A stretch of DNA of 41,468 nt, from assembly GCA_016926375.1 (NCBI GenBank), contig JAFGOR010000006.1:1-41468 (forward strand), given 5' to 3'. The DNA comes from Bacteroidales bacterium. Its GTDB lineage: Bacteria; Bacteroidota; Bacteroidia; Bacteroidales; UBA10428. Below are positions 9,182 to 17,946 of the stretch, piece after piece. Numbering within the stretch: the stretch's first letter is position 1; every line of letters starts with the position of its first letter. Below the pieces are notes generated by a model. It saw nothing but the letters and a program-made list of their open reading frames with translations. It made no database searches and was not told where the DNA came from. The position numbers and the translations under genes were made by a program.

Positions 9182-10237
9182 ATGGAAAAAACCATTTGTA
9201 TCACGGGAGGAGCCGGATTTATCGGATCACATGCAGTCAGGCTTTTTGTAAAGAAATATCCGGCCTATATGATCGTCAATGTTGATAGCCTCACCTATGC
9301 CGGCAACCTGGAAAATCTCACCGATGTTGAGAACAATCCGAATTACAAATTTGTAAAAGCAGACATCACCAACCAGCAACAAGTCAACATCCTGTTTCAC
9401 GAGTACCGGTTCGACGGTATCATTCACCTGGCTGCGGAATCGCATGTTGACAGGTCCATCACCAACCCGCTCGAATTCATCAACACCAATATCATAGGCA
9501 CTGTTAATCTGCTTCATGCCGCTAAGGAACGATGGAAGGGAAATTACAGTGGAAAAGCATTCTATCATATTTCCACCGATGAGGTTTTTGGTTCCCTGGG
9601 AAACGAAGGTTATTTTACTGAAAATACGCCTTATGATCCGCGAAGCCCTTATTCCGCATCAAAAGCAAGTTCCGATCACCTGGTAAGGGCCTACCACAAC
9701 ACCTATGGCCTGCCCATCCTGATTTCGAACTGCTCCAACAATTATGGTCCCAACCAATTTCCTGAAAAGCTCATTCCACTGGCCATCAATAATATAAAAA
9801 GCAGTAATCCGATCCCCGTATACGGGAAGGGGGAAAATATCAGAGACTGGCTTTACGTGGAAGACCATGCACGGGCCATTGACGCCATTTTTCACCAGGG
9901 GAAAAATGGTGAAACCTATGCAATTGGCGGGAATAATGAATGGAAAAACATTGACCTGATCAGGCTTTTGTGCCGCTATATGGATGAGAAGCTGAAAAGA
10001 GCTCCAGGCACATCGGAGAAGCTTATTTCTTTTGTGACTGACCGCGCCGGACATGATCTCCGGTACGCCATTGATTCATCAAAACTTCGTGACGAACTGG
10101 GATGGGAGCCATCACTCTCTTTCGAAGAAGGCCTCAGAAAAACAGTCGACTGGTACCTGGAACACGAAACCTGGCTCAGGCACATTGTGGAAGGTGACTA
10201 TGCAACCTATTATGAGCGACAGTATCAGGAACGGTAA
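9182..10237 (+). CDS. rfbB: dTDP-glucose 4,6-dehydratase
   Basis: The 351-aa protein is an extended SDR that converts dTDP-glucose to dTDP-4-keto-6-deoxyglucose, the branch point to rhamnose and other deoxysugars. Signatures are TGGAGFIGSH at the N-terminus, the catalytic STDEVFGS segment, and YSASKAS (Tyr/Lys pair). It is 17 bp downstream of galE and is the last gene of the unit. The other rml genes (A, C, D) are absent here, so they must lie elsewhere if rhamnose is made. Its stop is 2 bp from the convergent glmS stop. Confidence 0.93.
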   Translation: MEKTICITGGAGFIGSHAVRLFVKKYPAYMIVNVDSLTYAGNLENLTDVENNPNYKFVKADITNQQQVNILFHEYRFDGIIHLAAESHVDRSITNPLEFINTNIIGTVNLLHAAKERWKGNYSGKAFYHISTDEVFGSLGNEGYFTENTPYDPRSPYSASKASSDHLVRAYHNTYGLPILISNCSNNYGPNQFPEKLIPLAINNIKSSNPIPVYGKGENIRDWLYVEDHARAIDAIFHQGKNGETYAIGGNNEWKNIDLIRLLCRYMDEKLKRAPGTSEKLISFVTDRAGHDLRYAIDSSKLRDELGWEPSLSFEEGLRKTVDWYLEHETWLRHIVEGDYATYYERQYQER

Positions 10238-10239
10238 AA

Positions 10240-12075
10240 TTACTCCACGGTAACCGATTTGGCCAGGTTTCTGGGCTGATCCACATCACAACCGCGCAGC
10301 ACAGCAATGTAATACGACATAAGTTGCAGCGGAATAACAGCCAGCAGCGGTGAAAATACAGCATCCGATTCGGGTATTTCAATATAGTGATTTGCCATCT
10401 TTTTAATGGTGGCCTCTCCCTTGTTGATAATGGCAATAACCCTGCCTTTGCGGGCCTTGACTTCCTGAACATTGCTCACAATTTTATCATACGAATGATC
10501 TTTGGCAGCAAGCACCACCACAGGCATGTGGTGGTCGATCAGGGCAATCGGACCGTGTTTCATTTCGGCAGCCGGATAACCTTCAGCATGAATGTAGGAG
10601 ATTTCTTTTAACTTCAAGGCTCCTTCAAGGGCAACCGGGAACAGGTATCCCCTGCCCAGATAAAGAAAATTGTTGACGTCCTGGTACATTTCGGCCATCT
10701 TTCTGATCTCTTCATCCTGCTTCAGGATGCTTTCAATTTTCTCAGGAACAGCCATCAGTTCTTTAATATAATGATGATACTGTGCTTCTGTCAGTATATT
10801 CTTTTCCCTTCCCACCAAAATGGCCATCATGGCCAGTACAGTTACCTGGGCTGTAAAGGCTTTTGTGGAAGCCACACCAATTTCAGGACCGGCGTGCGTA
10901 TAAACTCCGGCATCGGTTTCTCTTGGAATGCTGGAACCCACAACATTGCATATACCCAGCACCAATGCTCCGGATTCTTTGGCCAGCCGAATAGCAGCAA
11001 GGGTATCCGCTGTTTCGCCACTCTGACTGATGGCAATAACTACATCGCCCGAATTGATAATCGGATTGCGATACCGGAATTCCGATGCATACTCAACTTC
11101 TACCGATACCCTGGCCAGGTCCTCAAACAGGTACTCACCAACCAGGCCGGCATGCCAGGATGTACCACATCCTATAATAATTATCCGTTTGGCTTCAACC
11201 AGTTTGGGAAGCACCTGGAATAATCCGCCCAGGCGCAATTCAGTTCCTTCTGAATAAACCCTGCCCCTGAATGTATCATGAATGGATCTGGGTTGTTCAA
11301 AAATCTCTTTTAACATGAAATGGGCATACCCACCTTTGTCTATTTCCCCGATATCCAGGTCGAGTTGCTTGATTTCCGGTGTCAGCGGTATATTCTTCAA
11401 CGTTTTTAATACCAGCTCGTTTTTGGTAATAACAGCCACATTCTGGTCGTTGAGATATATCACACTTTTTGTGTATTCAACTATGGGGGTGGCATCGGAT
11501 GCCAGGAAATACTCGTCGTTTCCTACGCCGATAACCAGCGGGCTTCCTTTGCGCGCTGCAATCAGCTTGTCGGGTTCATCGGAGCACATCACCACAATGC
11601 CATAAGCGCCTTCAACCTTGCTTAAGGCGAGCCTCACAGCAACCTCGGCGGTGACTCCGCCCTTGAGATACAGGAATTCGATGAGGTTTACGAGCACCTC
11701 CGAATCAGTCTGGCTGGTAAACTTATATCCTCTGTTAATCAGCCGATCCTTCAACGTGGAATAGTTTTCAATGATTCCATTGTGAATCAGCACAAATTTG
11801 CCATTAAACGATTTGTGCGGGTGGGCATTAATATCATTGGGTTCGCCGTGTGTAGCCCATCGGGTGTGCCCCATGCCAATATGCCCGGAAACATCATTTC
11901 CTTTGGCATATTTCTCCAGGTCACTTACCTTACCCTTGCATTTGTATACGTGTGAAACTTCATTAAGAATAGCAATTCCGGCTGAGTCGTAACCACGATA
12001 TTCCAGTCGTTTTAACCCATTAATAAGCACCGGGTACGCTTCACGATACCCAATGTAACCAACAATTCCACACAT
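10240..12075 (-). CDS. glmS: Glutamine-fructose-6-phosphate aminotransferase (isomerising)
   Basis: GlmS makes glucosamine-6-phosphate, the first step to UDP-GlcNAc for peptidoglycan and LPS. The 611-aa length is standard. The N-terminal MCGIVGYIG gives the glutaminase nucleophile Cys2. Two SIS sugar-isomerase domains follow (IIIGCGTSWHAG and FLYLGRGYLFPVALEGALKLKE), and the protein ends in the usual DQPRNLAKSVTVE. It is 29 bp downstream of the GT5-like gene and is likely co-transcribed with it. I see no ribozyme-like leader in the short upstream gap. Confidence 0.97.
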   Translation of the reverse strand: MCGIVGYIGYREAYPVLINGLKRLEYRGYDSAGIAILNEVSHVYKCKGKVSDLEKYAKGNDVSGHIGMGHTRWATHGEPNDINAHPHKSFNGKFVLIHNGIIENYSTLKDRLINRGYKFTSQTDSEVLVNLIEFLYLKGGVTAEVAVRLALSKVEGAYGIVVMCSDEPDKLIAARKGSPLVIGVGNDEYFLASDATPIVEYTKSVIYLNDQNVAVITKNELVLKTLKNIPLTPEIKQLDLDIGEIDKGGYAHFMLKEIFEQPRSIHDTFRGRVYSEGTELRLGGLFQVLPKLVEAKRIIIIGCGTSWHAGLVGEYLFEDLARVSVEVEYASEFRYRNPIINSGDVVIAISQSGETADTLAAIRLAKESGALVLGICNVVGSSIPRETDAGVYTHAGPEIGVASTKAFTAQVTVLAMMAILVGREKNILTEAQYHHYIKELMAVPEKIESILKQDEEIRKMAEMYQDVNNFLYLGRGYLFPVALEGALKLKEISYIHAEGYPAAEMKHGPIALIDHHMPVVVLAAKDHSYDKIVSNVQEVKARKGRVIAIINKGEATIKKMANHYIEIPESDAVFSPLLAVIPLQLMSYYIAVLRGCDVDQPRNLAKSVTVE

Positions 12076-12104
12076 GTTGTAAAAAGTTTTGAGATTGTCA
12101 AAAA

Positions 12105-12923
12105 TTAATCTTTGGAGCCATTCAGAACCTGGTCATAAAATAACGAATAGGCATCTACATAAGAATCACTGTTCTGATAATACAGCACCGGCTTTTTGGA
12201 TTTCTCGGCGTACTTGACCACATCCGCATTTACCTCCTGGCTGCCTATAATCACGGCATCTGACATGTTTACGGCAAGTTTGCAATAATTCACGTAACTG
12301 GGATCTTCCACAACTTTCAGGTCAGCTTCAGGAATACCATCCAAACGCAGCTTCTTCTTGAATGATTTATTCAATGATTGATCAAATCCATTGTCATACA
12401 GCGAAAGAATGACCTTTGAATTTTTAAATACCGGATCCTCATCATAGAGCCGCTTGATATATAATGAAAGCAGAGCAGAAAACCAGCCGTGGCAATGGAT
12501 TATGTCCGGAGGCCACTGCAGCTTCTTCACCGTTTCCAGCACGCCCCGCGCGAAAAATATCGCCCGTTCATCATTGTCATCAAAAAACAACGTTTTTTCA
12601 TCACCAAACAGCGATTTACGCTGAAAATAATCGTCATTATCAATGAAATACACCTGCATTCGTGCAGCCTGTATGGACGCTACTTTGATAATCAGCGGAT
12701 GATCCGTGTCATCAATGATGATATTCATCCCCGAAAGCCGGATTACCTCATGAAGTTGATTTCTCCGTTCATTGATACATCCGAATTTTGGCATGAATGT
12801 TCTGATTTCCCTCCCCTTTTCCTGAATGGCCTGTGGCAAATTTCTTCCGATGATGGACATCTCGGATTCCGGAAGATATGGGGTAATTTCCTGGGAAACG
12901 TAAAGAACCTTGGTTCCTCTCAT
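12105..12923 (-). CDS. Glycogen/starch synthase N-terminal-domain protein (GT5-like, half-length)
   Basis: This protein of about 272 aa resembles only the N-terminal Rossmann domain of GT5 glycogen synthases (KVLYVSQEITPYLPESEMSIIGRNLPQAIQEKG, then PDIIHCHGWFSALL). The C-terminal ADP-glucose-binding domain is missing. Similar half-length proteins are common in Bacteroidota and are usually annotated as glycogen synthase, though glycosyltransferase activity is doubtful. I chose ATG 12923 because the open frame otherwise begins with a TTG at 12935, and because a perfect TAATTTTG promoter element sits 30 bp upstream. It precedes glmS by 29 bp. Confidence 0.75.
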   Translation of the reverse strand: MRGTKVLYVSQEITPYLPESEMSIIGRNLPQAIQEKGREIRTFMPKFGCINERRNQLHEVIRLSGMNIIIDDTDHPLIIKVASIQAARMQVYFIDNDDYFQRKSLFGDEKTLFFDDNDERAIFFARGVLETVKKLQWPPDIIHCHGWFSALLSLYIKRLYDEDPVFKNSKVILSLYDNGFDQSLNKSFKKKLRLDGIPEADLKVVEDPSYVNYCKLAVNMSDAVIIGSQEVNADVVKYAEKSKKPVLYYQNSDSYVDAYSLFYDQVLNGSKD

Positions 12924-12952
12924 GGAGTTCTTCAACTGTTAATGAATTCGTG

Positions 12953-12960
12953 CAAAATTA
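12953..12960 (-). promoter_or_regulatory. -7 element for the GT5-like gene and glmS
   Basis: The minus strand reads TAATTTTGCACG, with TAATTTTG a perfect -7 match. A TTG lies 17 bp upstream as a possible -33 element. The TTTGCAC extension recurs in the promoters of topA and panC. Confidence 0.6.
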
Positions 12961-13058
12961 CGAAAAAAACTTGACAATGTATATATTATGATGTTGTTTC
13001 TCTTGAAGATGTTTTTGGAGGGTTAGGCAATTAAGCTATAGCCGTCAACTTATAAAAT

Positions 13059-13096
13059 GCTTACGCCCCTGCCTGCCGGCAGGCAGGGGCGTAAGC
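13059..13096. repeat. Perfect 38-bp palindrome with CCTGCC core
   Basis: Two 19-base arms (13059-13077 and 13078-13096) are exact reverse complements with no loop, beginning GCTTACGCCCC and meeting at the centre GCCTGCCGGCAGGC. It lies between the cyclase stop (13147) and the GT5-like start. It may act as a transcript end for the cyclase gene, but there is no T-run. The inner part matches the tip of the hairpin at 20457-20509. Confidence 0.9.
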
Positions 13097-13146
13097 AATT
13101 TATCAAATCATTAATTCGACGGCAACCGACTTTTGCCTTTAGGTTG

Positions 13147-13788
13147 TTAAAGGCCTAAAATAGCCACCGCCCGCACCGGGGAACCGTCACCTGATTGAAT
13201 CTTCAAGGGCAAACAGCTGAAATAAAAGCCCGATTCCGGCAATTTCTCCAGGCCGGTGAGATTTTCTATCAACACCATACCGGCTGATAACAGTATATGA
13301 TGTACCGGGTAACCGGCTGAATCATCTGCATCCAGGCTCATGGCATCAATTCCCACTCCCCTGAGCGGAAAAGCAGCAAGAAATGCTGCCCCTTCCTGAT
13401 CGGGATACGGGTACCCTTTGAAATAAGTGTCTTTCCCCCAGTGCTGATCCCATGCTGTATGCAAAAGAACAAAATCCGCCTTCCTTATTTTGTCTTCATA
13501 ACCACTTAAGTAATTGCGGCTGATTGGCCTTCCTTCCAATTGACTGCAGTCAATTACCAATCCCCAACCAAAAAATCTTTCAACAGCAGCTCTTTCCGTA
13601 TCAAACCCTTCCGGAATAAAGTGCAATCCGCAATCAATATGTGTTCCTGTATGCGTTGTGACCATCAGGCGGGTTTCATTATAACCTTCTTTTTCAAAGG
13701 CAGCAATCCGTTCCACCCTGGCCTCCGGCGAACCGGGGAACACAGGCATGCCCGTTTCAATAACATGACTCAAGTCGATTACCTGCAT
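13147..13788 (-). CDS. Cyclase-family metal hydrolase (kynurenine-formamidase-like)
   Basis: The 213-aa protein belongs to the cyclase family, metal-dependent amidohydrolases that include bacterial kynurenine formamidase and isatin hydrolase. The family motif H-x-G-T-H-x-D appears as THTGTHIDCGLHF near residue 46, where the usual Pro before the last His is Gly-Leu. The N-terminus IDLSHVIETGMPVFPGSPEA is typical. It is a single-gene unit between other transcripts. The substrate is unknown, and no tryptophan-degradation genes adjoin it. Confidence 0.85.
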   Translation of the reverse strand: MQVIDLSHVIETGMPVFPGSPEARVERIAAFEKEGYNETRLMVTTHTGTHIDCGLHFIPEGFDTERAAVERFFGWGLVIDCSQLEGRPISRNYLSGYEDKIRKADFVLLHTAWDQHWGKDTYFKGYPYPDQEGAAFLAAFPLRGVGIDAMSLDADDSAGYPVHHILLSAGMVLIENLTGLEKLPESGFYFSCLPLKIQSGDGSPVRAVAILGL

Positions 13789-13916
13789 GATCTTCCTGTT
13801 GGTATGTTTATTTCAAGGTAAGCGAATATAATCAATCAATTTTGTGCATTCGTCATAACAACCAATCTTATTTAAACCATCTTCGTAGAAGAAGCCGGAT
13901 ACAATAACTAAACGAA

Positions 13917-14291
13917 ATGAAAAACATAAACCTGGAACCAACCACAAGCACCCCGGCAGTTCGATTCGCATCCGACGGAAGACTCCTCATCGAGGGCAGA
14001 TCATTGCCCGAAGATGTGAGCAAATTCTATAATCCGCTTATCGCCTGGGCAAAAAGTCTGACAACCGAAGTAGTAAAAATCGACCTGAACCTGGAATACC
14101 TGAACAGTGCATCCTCAAAGAAAGTTCTTGAACTGTTGCGGATTTTGGACAACAATGAAGCAATAAAGAACCTGATTGTAAACTGGCATTATGAAGCCGA
14201 TGATGAAGATGCCCTGGAAAGCGGTCAGATTTTTGAAGATTTCCTGATCAAGGCCGAATTCCGGTATCATGAATACTCAGAAGCAGCCTGA
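13917..14291 (+). CDS. SiaC-family (DUF1987) regulatory phosphoprotein
   Basis: This 124-aa protein matches the DUF1987/SiaC family, with the characteristic TPAVRFASDGRLLIEGRSLPEDVSKFYNPLIAW and LNLEYLNSASSKKVLELL segments. In Pseudomonas, SiaC is switched by a kinase (SiaB) and phosphatase (SiaA) acting on a Thr after this segment and controls a diguanylate cyclase. Here Ser/Ser occupies the NSASSKK region, and no kinase, phosphatase or cyclase is nearby, so the partner proteins must be elsewhere. It is a solitary gene convergent with the arginase-like gene. Confidence 0.78.
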   Translation: MKNINLEPTTSTPAVRFASDGRLLIEGRSLPEDVSKFYNPLIAWAKSLTTEVVKIDLNLEYLNSASSKKVLELLRILDNNEAIKNLIVNWHYEADDEDALESGQIFEDFLIKAEFRYHEYSEAA

Positions 14292-14303
14292 TGAAAACAA
14301 TTT

Positions 14304-14324
14304 GCAATGAGCAATGAACAATTA
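14304..14324. repeat. Three-copy heptamer repeat
   Basis: GCAATGA, GCAATGA and ACAATTA follow each other 12 bp after the SiaC-like stop, in the gap between two convergent genes. It is short, but similar in position to the longer arrays at 20302 and 21856. Confidence 0.5.
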
Positions 14325-14375
14325 ACAGTATTTGAGATCCACAACCTGCAACAACAGATAGCGCCATTACATCAT

Positions 14376-15521
14376 TTAATTAATTCGCTGAAAAGCTTTC
14401 CACCACATTTCGGGTATCTCATGATTGCAGGCCTGCTGATACTCTTCCTGTGAGCAGGACACCAGCACCTGTCCTCCGGTTTTCATTTCGGGAATTTCCA
14501 TCCACCACCTGCCGGTGACCAGACTTTTATAAAAAACCAGGGCATGTTCCATATCCTGGTGATTTACCATAAAAACTTTGAAATCACTTTGATTCTGAGC
14601 GGGTTTTTCCCTTTTTCTCAAGGAATAGCCCTCAATAAAATACCAAATCGCCTGGGCAGCCAGGTGTGCCGTCTGCCCGTTCCTGTCGTGTTCCCCACTG
14701 ACCTCAAAAACACCAAAACAGCTGACCAGGTCGCTCAATCCTGAATATCTCGAGAGCTGGCAGGCCTCTTCGGACAGAAGACCGTTTGGAGAAGAAAAAC
14801 GAGTGCCGGGAGCTTCAGATTGTTTAATGGCTGCCAGGTCAAAACTCACCACATGGGCATCCCTTAAAAAGGGTTCCGACATCATCAGATTGGAACGAAG
14901 CGATCCCAGCCGCACCACATCAAACCCCTTTCTTTCCAGCAGCTCTGTATGCACCGGATTGGTCAGGTATTGCTGCTGACCCAGGCAGGTAAACCGGAAC
15001 AGCTTCGGACTGTTAATTACAGGTAAAATCCATGAAGCGCCTGCCTGAGATCCTTCTTCCAGATCAATGCGTGAATCAATATTTACCAGGTTTACCATCG
15101 GAGTTCTTTGTTCATAGGCCATAAACATTCCCCGCGTGATATCCTGCGTGCCGCCTATGATGATTGCCGTAACCTGGTTGTTCAGCAGATCCGTCATCAC
15201 ATCCCTGATCCCGTAATAGGCATCTTCGGGGGTTGCCGTCTGCTTCAGATTACCCAGATCAATAATCTTCAACTTGTCATTTACCCTGTATAAATCATAT
15301 AGTTTCTGCCGGATCAGGTCGGGTGAACCGGCTGAACCCGTGTTGTGCGTATGGCGATCTTCCGGCACCCCGATGATGGCCAGCTGATAATCGCTGATTT
15401 CATCAATGGGATTGCTGGCAGTATGTACCCTGATGTTTCTCCCGAAAAGCGCATTGCCGGTTACCGGAAAGCCTTCCTGTTTCTCCAGTGAAACAGGTTC
15501 AAAATAATCGTTCAGGTTCAT
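14376..15521 (-). CDS. Arginase/formimidoylglutamase-fold protein with degraded metal site
   Basis: The 381-aa protein has the ureohydrolase fold, but three of the six manganese ligands are replaced. GGDHS is GGTQD (123-127, His to Gln), DAHxD is DSRID (149-153, His to Arg), and SxDxDxxDP is SFDLAAIKQ (Asp228 kept, the next Asp is Ala). The later EVxxxxD region (EVSGEHD, 273-279) is retained. Bacteroidota databases often call such proteins formimidoylglutamase. Catalysis on a guanidino substrate is unlikely without the dimanganese site. Its start is 6 bp after the topA stop, so it is probably co-transcribed with topA. No histidine-degradation genes are nearby. Confidence 0.8.
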   Translation of the reverse strand: MNLNDYFEPVSLEKQEGFPVTGNALFGRNIRVHTASNPIDEISDYQLAIIGVPEDRHTHNTGSAGSPDLIRQKLYDLYRVNDKLKIIDLGNLKQTATPEDAYYGIRDVMTDLLNNQVTAIIIGGTQDITRGMFMAYEQRTPMVNLVNIDSRIDLEEGSQAGASWILPVINSPKLFRFTCLGQQQYLTNPVHTELLERKGFDVVRLGSLRSNLMMSEPFLRDAHVVSFDLAAIKQSEAPGTRFSSPNGLLSEEACQLSRYSGLSDLVSCFGVFEVSGEHDRNGQTAHLAAQAIWYFIEGYSLRKREKPAQNQSDFKVFMVNHQDMEHALVFYKSLVTGRWWMEIPEMKTGGQVLVSCSQEEYQQACNHEIPEMWWKAFQRIN

Positions 15522-15527
15522 CCCGGG

Positions 15528-17843
15528 TTATTTCTTTTTTTTCTTTTTCTCAGGGGCACTGCCAATAATCTCCATGCAATCTTTATAATGGAGCGATTTG
15601 GGATCAGTCCCTTTCGGAATCTTATAATTTTCCTTTTTGTAACTGATATAGGGCCCCCACCTGCCGTTGAGAACCATCAGATCTGCATCTTCTTTAAATG
15701 TGCTGATGGTTTTGTTCTTATCCTTTTCACGCTTTTCAATGATGATTTCCACAGCCCTTTCCAGCTCAATGGTATAAGGATCATCAAACCCTTTTTTGAG
15801 TGAATAGAATTTCGAATCGTGAAGCACATAAGGGCCAAACCTGCCGGTGGATACAGTAACCTCCTTGTCTTCATATAACCCAATCTTGCGCGGCAGCTTG
15901 AAGAGGTCGAGGGCCTCCTGAAGTGAAATCGACTCAATATTCTGTCCTTTCCTCAGCTGCGCATACCTGGGTTTCTCTTCGCCATTGGTTTCCCCAATCT
16001 GGGCTACCGCACCAAATCGTGCAAGGCGCGCAAAAACAGGCTTTCCACTAACGGGGTCGGTGCCCAGGGCCCGCTCCGGCTTCACATACTCCTTGCTGGC
16101 AAGCGATGCCTCAATCTTTTCATGAAACGGTTTGTAAAACTGCTTGATCATGTCAGTCCAGTTTGCCTTACCTTCTGCAATTTCATCAAAGTCCTTTTCT
16201 ACGGAAGCTGTGAAATTGAAGTCGAGGATTTCTGCAAAATTACTCACCAGAAAATCGTTCACCATCATCCCGATATTGTCCGGAAAAAGCTTTCCTTTTT
16301 CAGCACCGGTGATTTCCGTATTTACCGTTTCCTTAATATTTCCTTTCTCCAGGTAAATCACGTGATAGTTGCGTTCCTTACCGGGGCGCTCCTCCTTCAT
16401 CACATAACCCCTTTGCTGAATGGTGGATATGGTTGGAGCATAGGTTGAAGGCCTTCCGATACCCAATTCCTCGAGCTTTTTAACCAGACTTGCCTCCGTA
16501 TACCTGGGCGGATAATGCGTGAATTTCTCCGTTGCACTGATCTGAACATAAGGTAAAACCAAACCGACCTCCAGACTGGGCAACCTGACCTCTCCCTCCT
16601 CTTCGGATTCTTCATCCGTTGATTCCAGGTACACTTTAAGAAACCCTTCAAACTTCATCACCTCACCTTCGGCAATAAACTGCTCCTTACGTCCGGAAAT
16701 GTCAATAGTCACCGTGGTTTTCTCCAGCCGGGCATCACTCATTTGCGAAGCCACTGTGCGTTTCCAGATCAGTTCATAGAGCCTCTTTTCAGTTGCGTTA
16801 CCCTCAATACTGGCCTTATTCAGGTAAGCCGGCCGGATGGCCTCATGCGCTTCCTGGGCTCCCTTACTCTTTGTTTTGTAATTCCGGATATTTACGTACT
16901 CTTTCCCAAATTCCTTTCCAATGATCTCTTCAGCAGCCTTGAGCGCGGTATTTGAAAGGTTCACCGAATCGGTCCTCATGTAGGTGATCCATCCGGCTTC
17001 ATATAAATGCTGTGCTACCGTCATCGTCTGCGATACCGAATATCCCAGTTTCCGGCTGGCTTCCTGCTGCAGCGTGGAAGTTGTAAACGGAGGCGAAGGA
17101 GATTTCTTGGCCGGCTTTTTTACAACACCGGAGATGGTAAATGTGGCATTTTTACATTTCTCAATGAATTCCTGCGCCTTTTTCTTTTCCGGAAATCTTT
17201 CGTTGAGTTCCGCCTTGATTTGCTGCACCTTCTTGCCCTTTTCATGAACTTCAAACAGTGCATTTACTTTATAGGATGATGTGCTTTGAAAACCGATGAT
17301 CTCGCGCTCACGCTCCACAATCAGCCTTACGGCAACCGACTGTACCCGGCCCGCCGAGAGCTGGGGCTTCACCTTCCGCCACAATACGGGAGATATCTCA
17401 AAGCCCACGAGCCTGTCGAGTACCCGCCTCGCCTGCTGTGCATTCACCAGGTGCTGGTCAATACCCCTGAAGTTTTCAATGGCATTCAAAATGGCCTCCT
17501 CGGTGATCTCATGGAAAACAATCCTCCGGGTATTCTTCTTGTCCAGTTTCAACTCCTCAAAAAGGTGCCATGCAATGGCCTCTCCCTCACGGTCTTCATC
17601 AGATGCCAGCCATACTGTTTTGGCATTTTTAACCGATTCCTTCAAATCTGCCACCGTCTTTTTTTTGTCGGCCGGAACAATATACCTGGGCTTGAAGTTG
17701 TTATTGATATCAATACCCAGATCTTCCTTTGACAAATCGCGGATATGACCCATACTCGATTTTACCTTGAAATCCTTGCCCAGGAATTTCTCAATGGTTT
17801 TGGCTTTCGCCGGCGACTCAACTATTACTAAATTGTTAATCAT
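15528..17843 (-). CDS. topA: DNA topoisomerase I
   Basis: This type IA topoisomerase (771 aa) relaxes negative supercoils. The Toprim domain begins at residue 1 (NLVIVESPAKAKTIEKFLG) with acidic DEDREGEAIAWHL, and the active-site Tyr is in GWITYMRTDSV. The C-terminal third carries glycine-rich repeats of the GRFGPYV and GRWGPYI type instead of Cys4 zinc fingers, and ends in EKKKKKK. It shares a transcript with the arginase-like gene. A TTTATTTG element with the TTTGCAC extension is 24 bp upstream of its ATG. Confidence 0.97.
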   Translation of the reverse strand: MINNLVIVESPAKAKTIEKFLGKDFKVKSSMGHIRDLSKEDLGIDINNNFKPRYIVPADKKKTVADLKESVKNAKTVWLASDEDREGEAIAWHLFEELKLDKKNTRRIVFHEITEEAILNAIENFRGIDQHLVNAQQARRVLDRLVGFEISPVLWRKVKPQLSAGRVQSVAVRLIVEREREIIGFQSTSSYKVNALFEVHEKGKKVQQIKAELNERFPEKKKAQEFIEKCKNATFTISGVVKKPAKKSPSPPFTTSTLQQEASRKLGYSVSQTMTVAQHLYEAGWITYMRTDSVNLSNTALKAAEEIIGKEFGKEYVNIRNYKTKSKGAQEAHEAIRPAYLNKASIEGNATEKRLYELIWKRTVASQMSDARLEKTTVTIDISGRKEQFIAEGEVMKFEGFLKVYLESTDEESEEEGEVRLPSLEVGLVLPYVQISATEKFTHYPPRYTEASLVKKLEELGIGRPSTYAPTISTIQQRGYVMKEERPGKERNYHVIYLEKGNIKETVNTEITGAEKGKLFPDNIGMMVNDFLVSNFAEILDFNFTASVEKDFDEIAEGKANWTDMIKQFYKPFHEKIEASLASKEYVKPERALGTDPVSGKPVFARLARFGAVAQIGETNGEEKPRYAQLRKGQNIESISLQEALDLFKLPRKIGLYEDKEVTVSTGRFGPYVLHDSKFYSLKKGFDDPYTIELERAVEIIIEKREKDKNKTISTFKEDADLMVLNGRWGPYISYKKENYKIPKGTDPKSLHYKDCMEIIGSAPEKKKKKK

Positions 17844-17866
17844 TACATAAACGTTTTATGCCTGTG

Positions 17867-17874
17867 CAAATAAA
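17867..17874 (-). promoter_or_regulatory. Probable -7 element for topA
   Basis: The minus strand reads TTTATTTGCACAG; TTTATTTG has one mismatch to TAnnTTTG and would give a leader of about 16 nt. The TTTGCAC extension matches the panC and GT5-like promoters. Confidence 0.45.
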
Positions 17875-17946
17875 TCAATTATGGCCCTAAGTTCAAAATT
17901 TTAATTCAAATAATTATTACTTTTACCTCCCTCACTGTTATTTTGT

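Noticed and set aside
10771-11223. 150-aa open frame opposite glmS
   Set aside because: It lies entirely antisense to the glmS isomerase domain and shows no recognisable domain or start context.
13041-13130. MITE bounded by GCCGTC / GACGGC around the 13059 palindrome
   Set aside because: The outer 6-bp complementarity is short and the sequence between it and the palindrome does not pair; no target duplication is visible.
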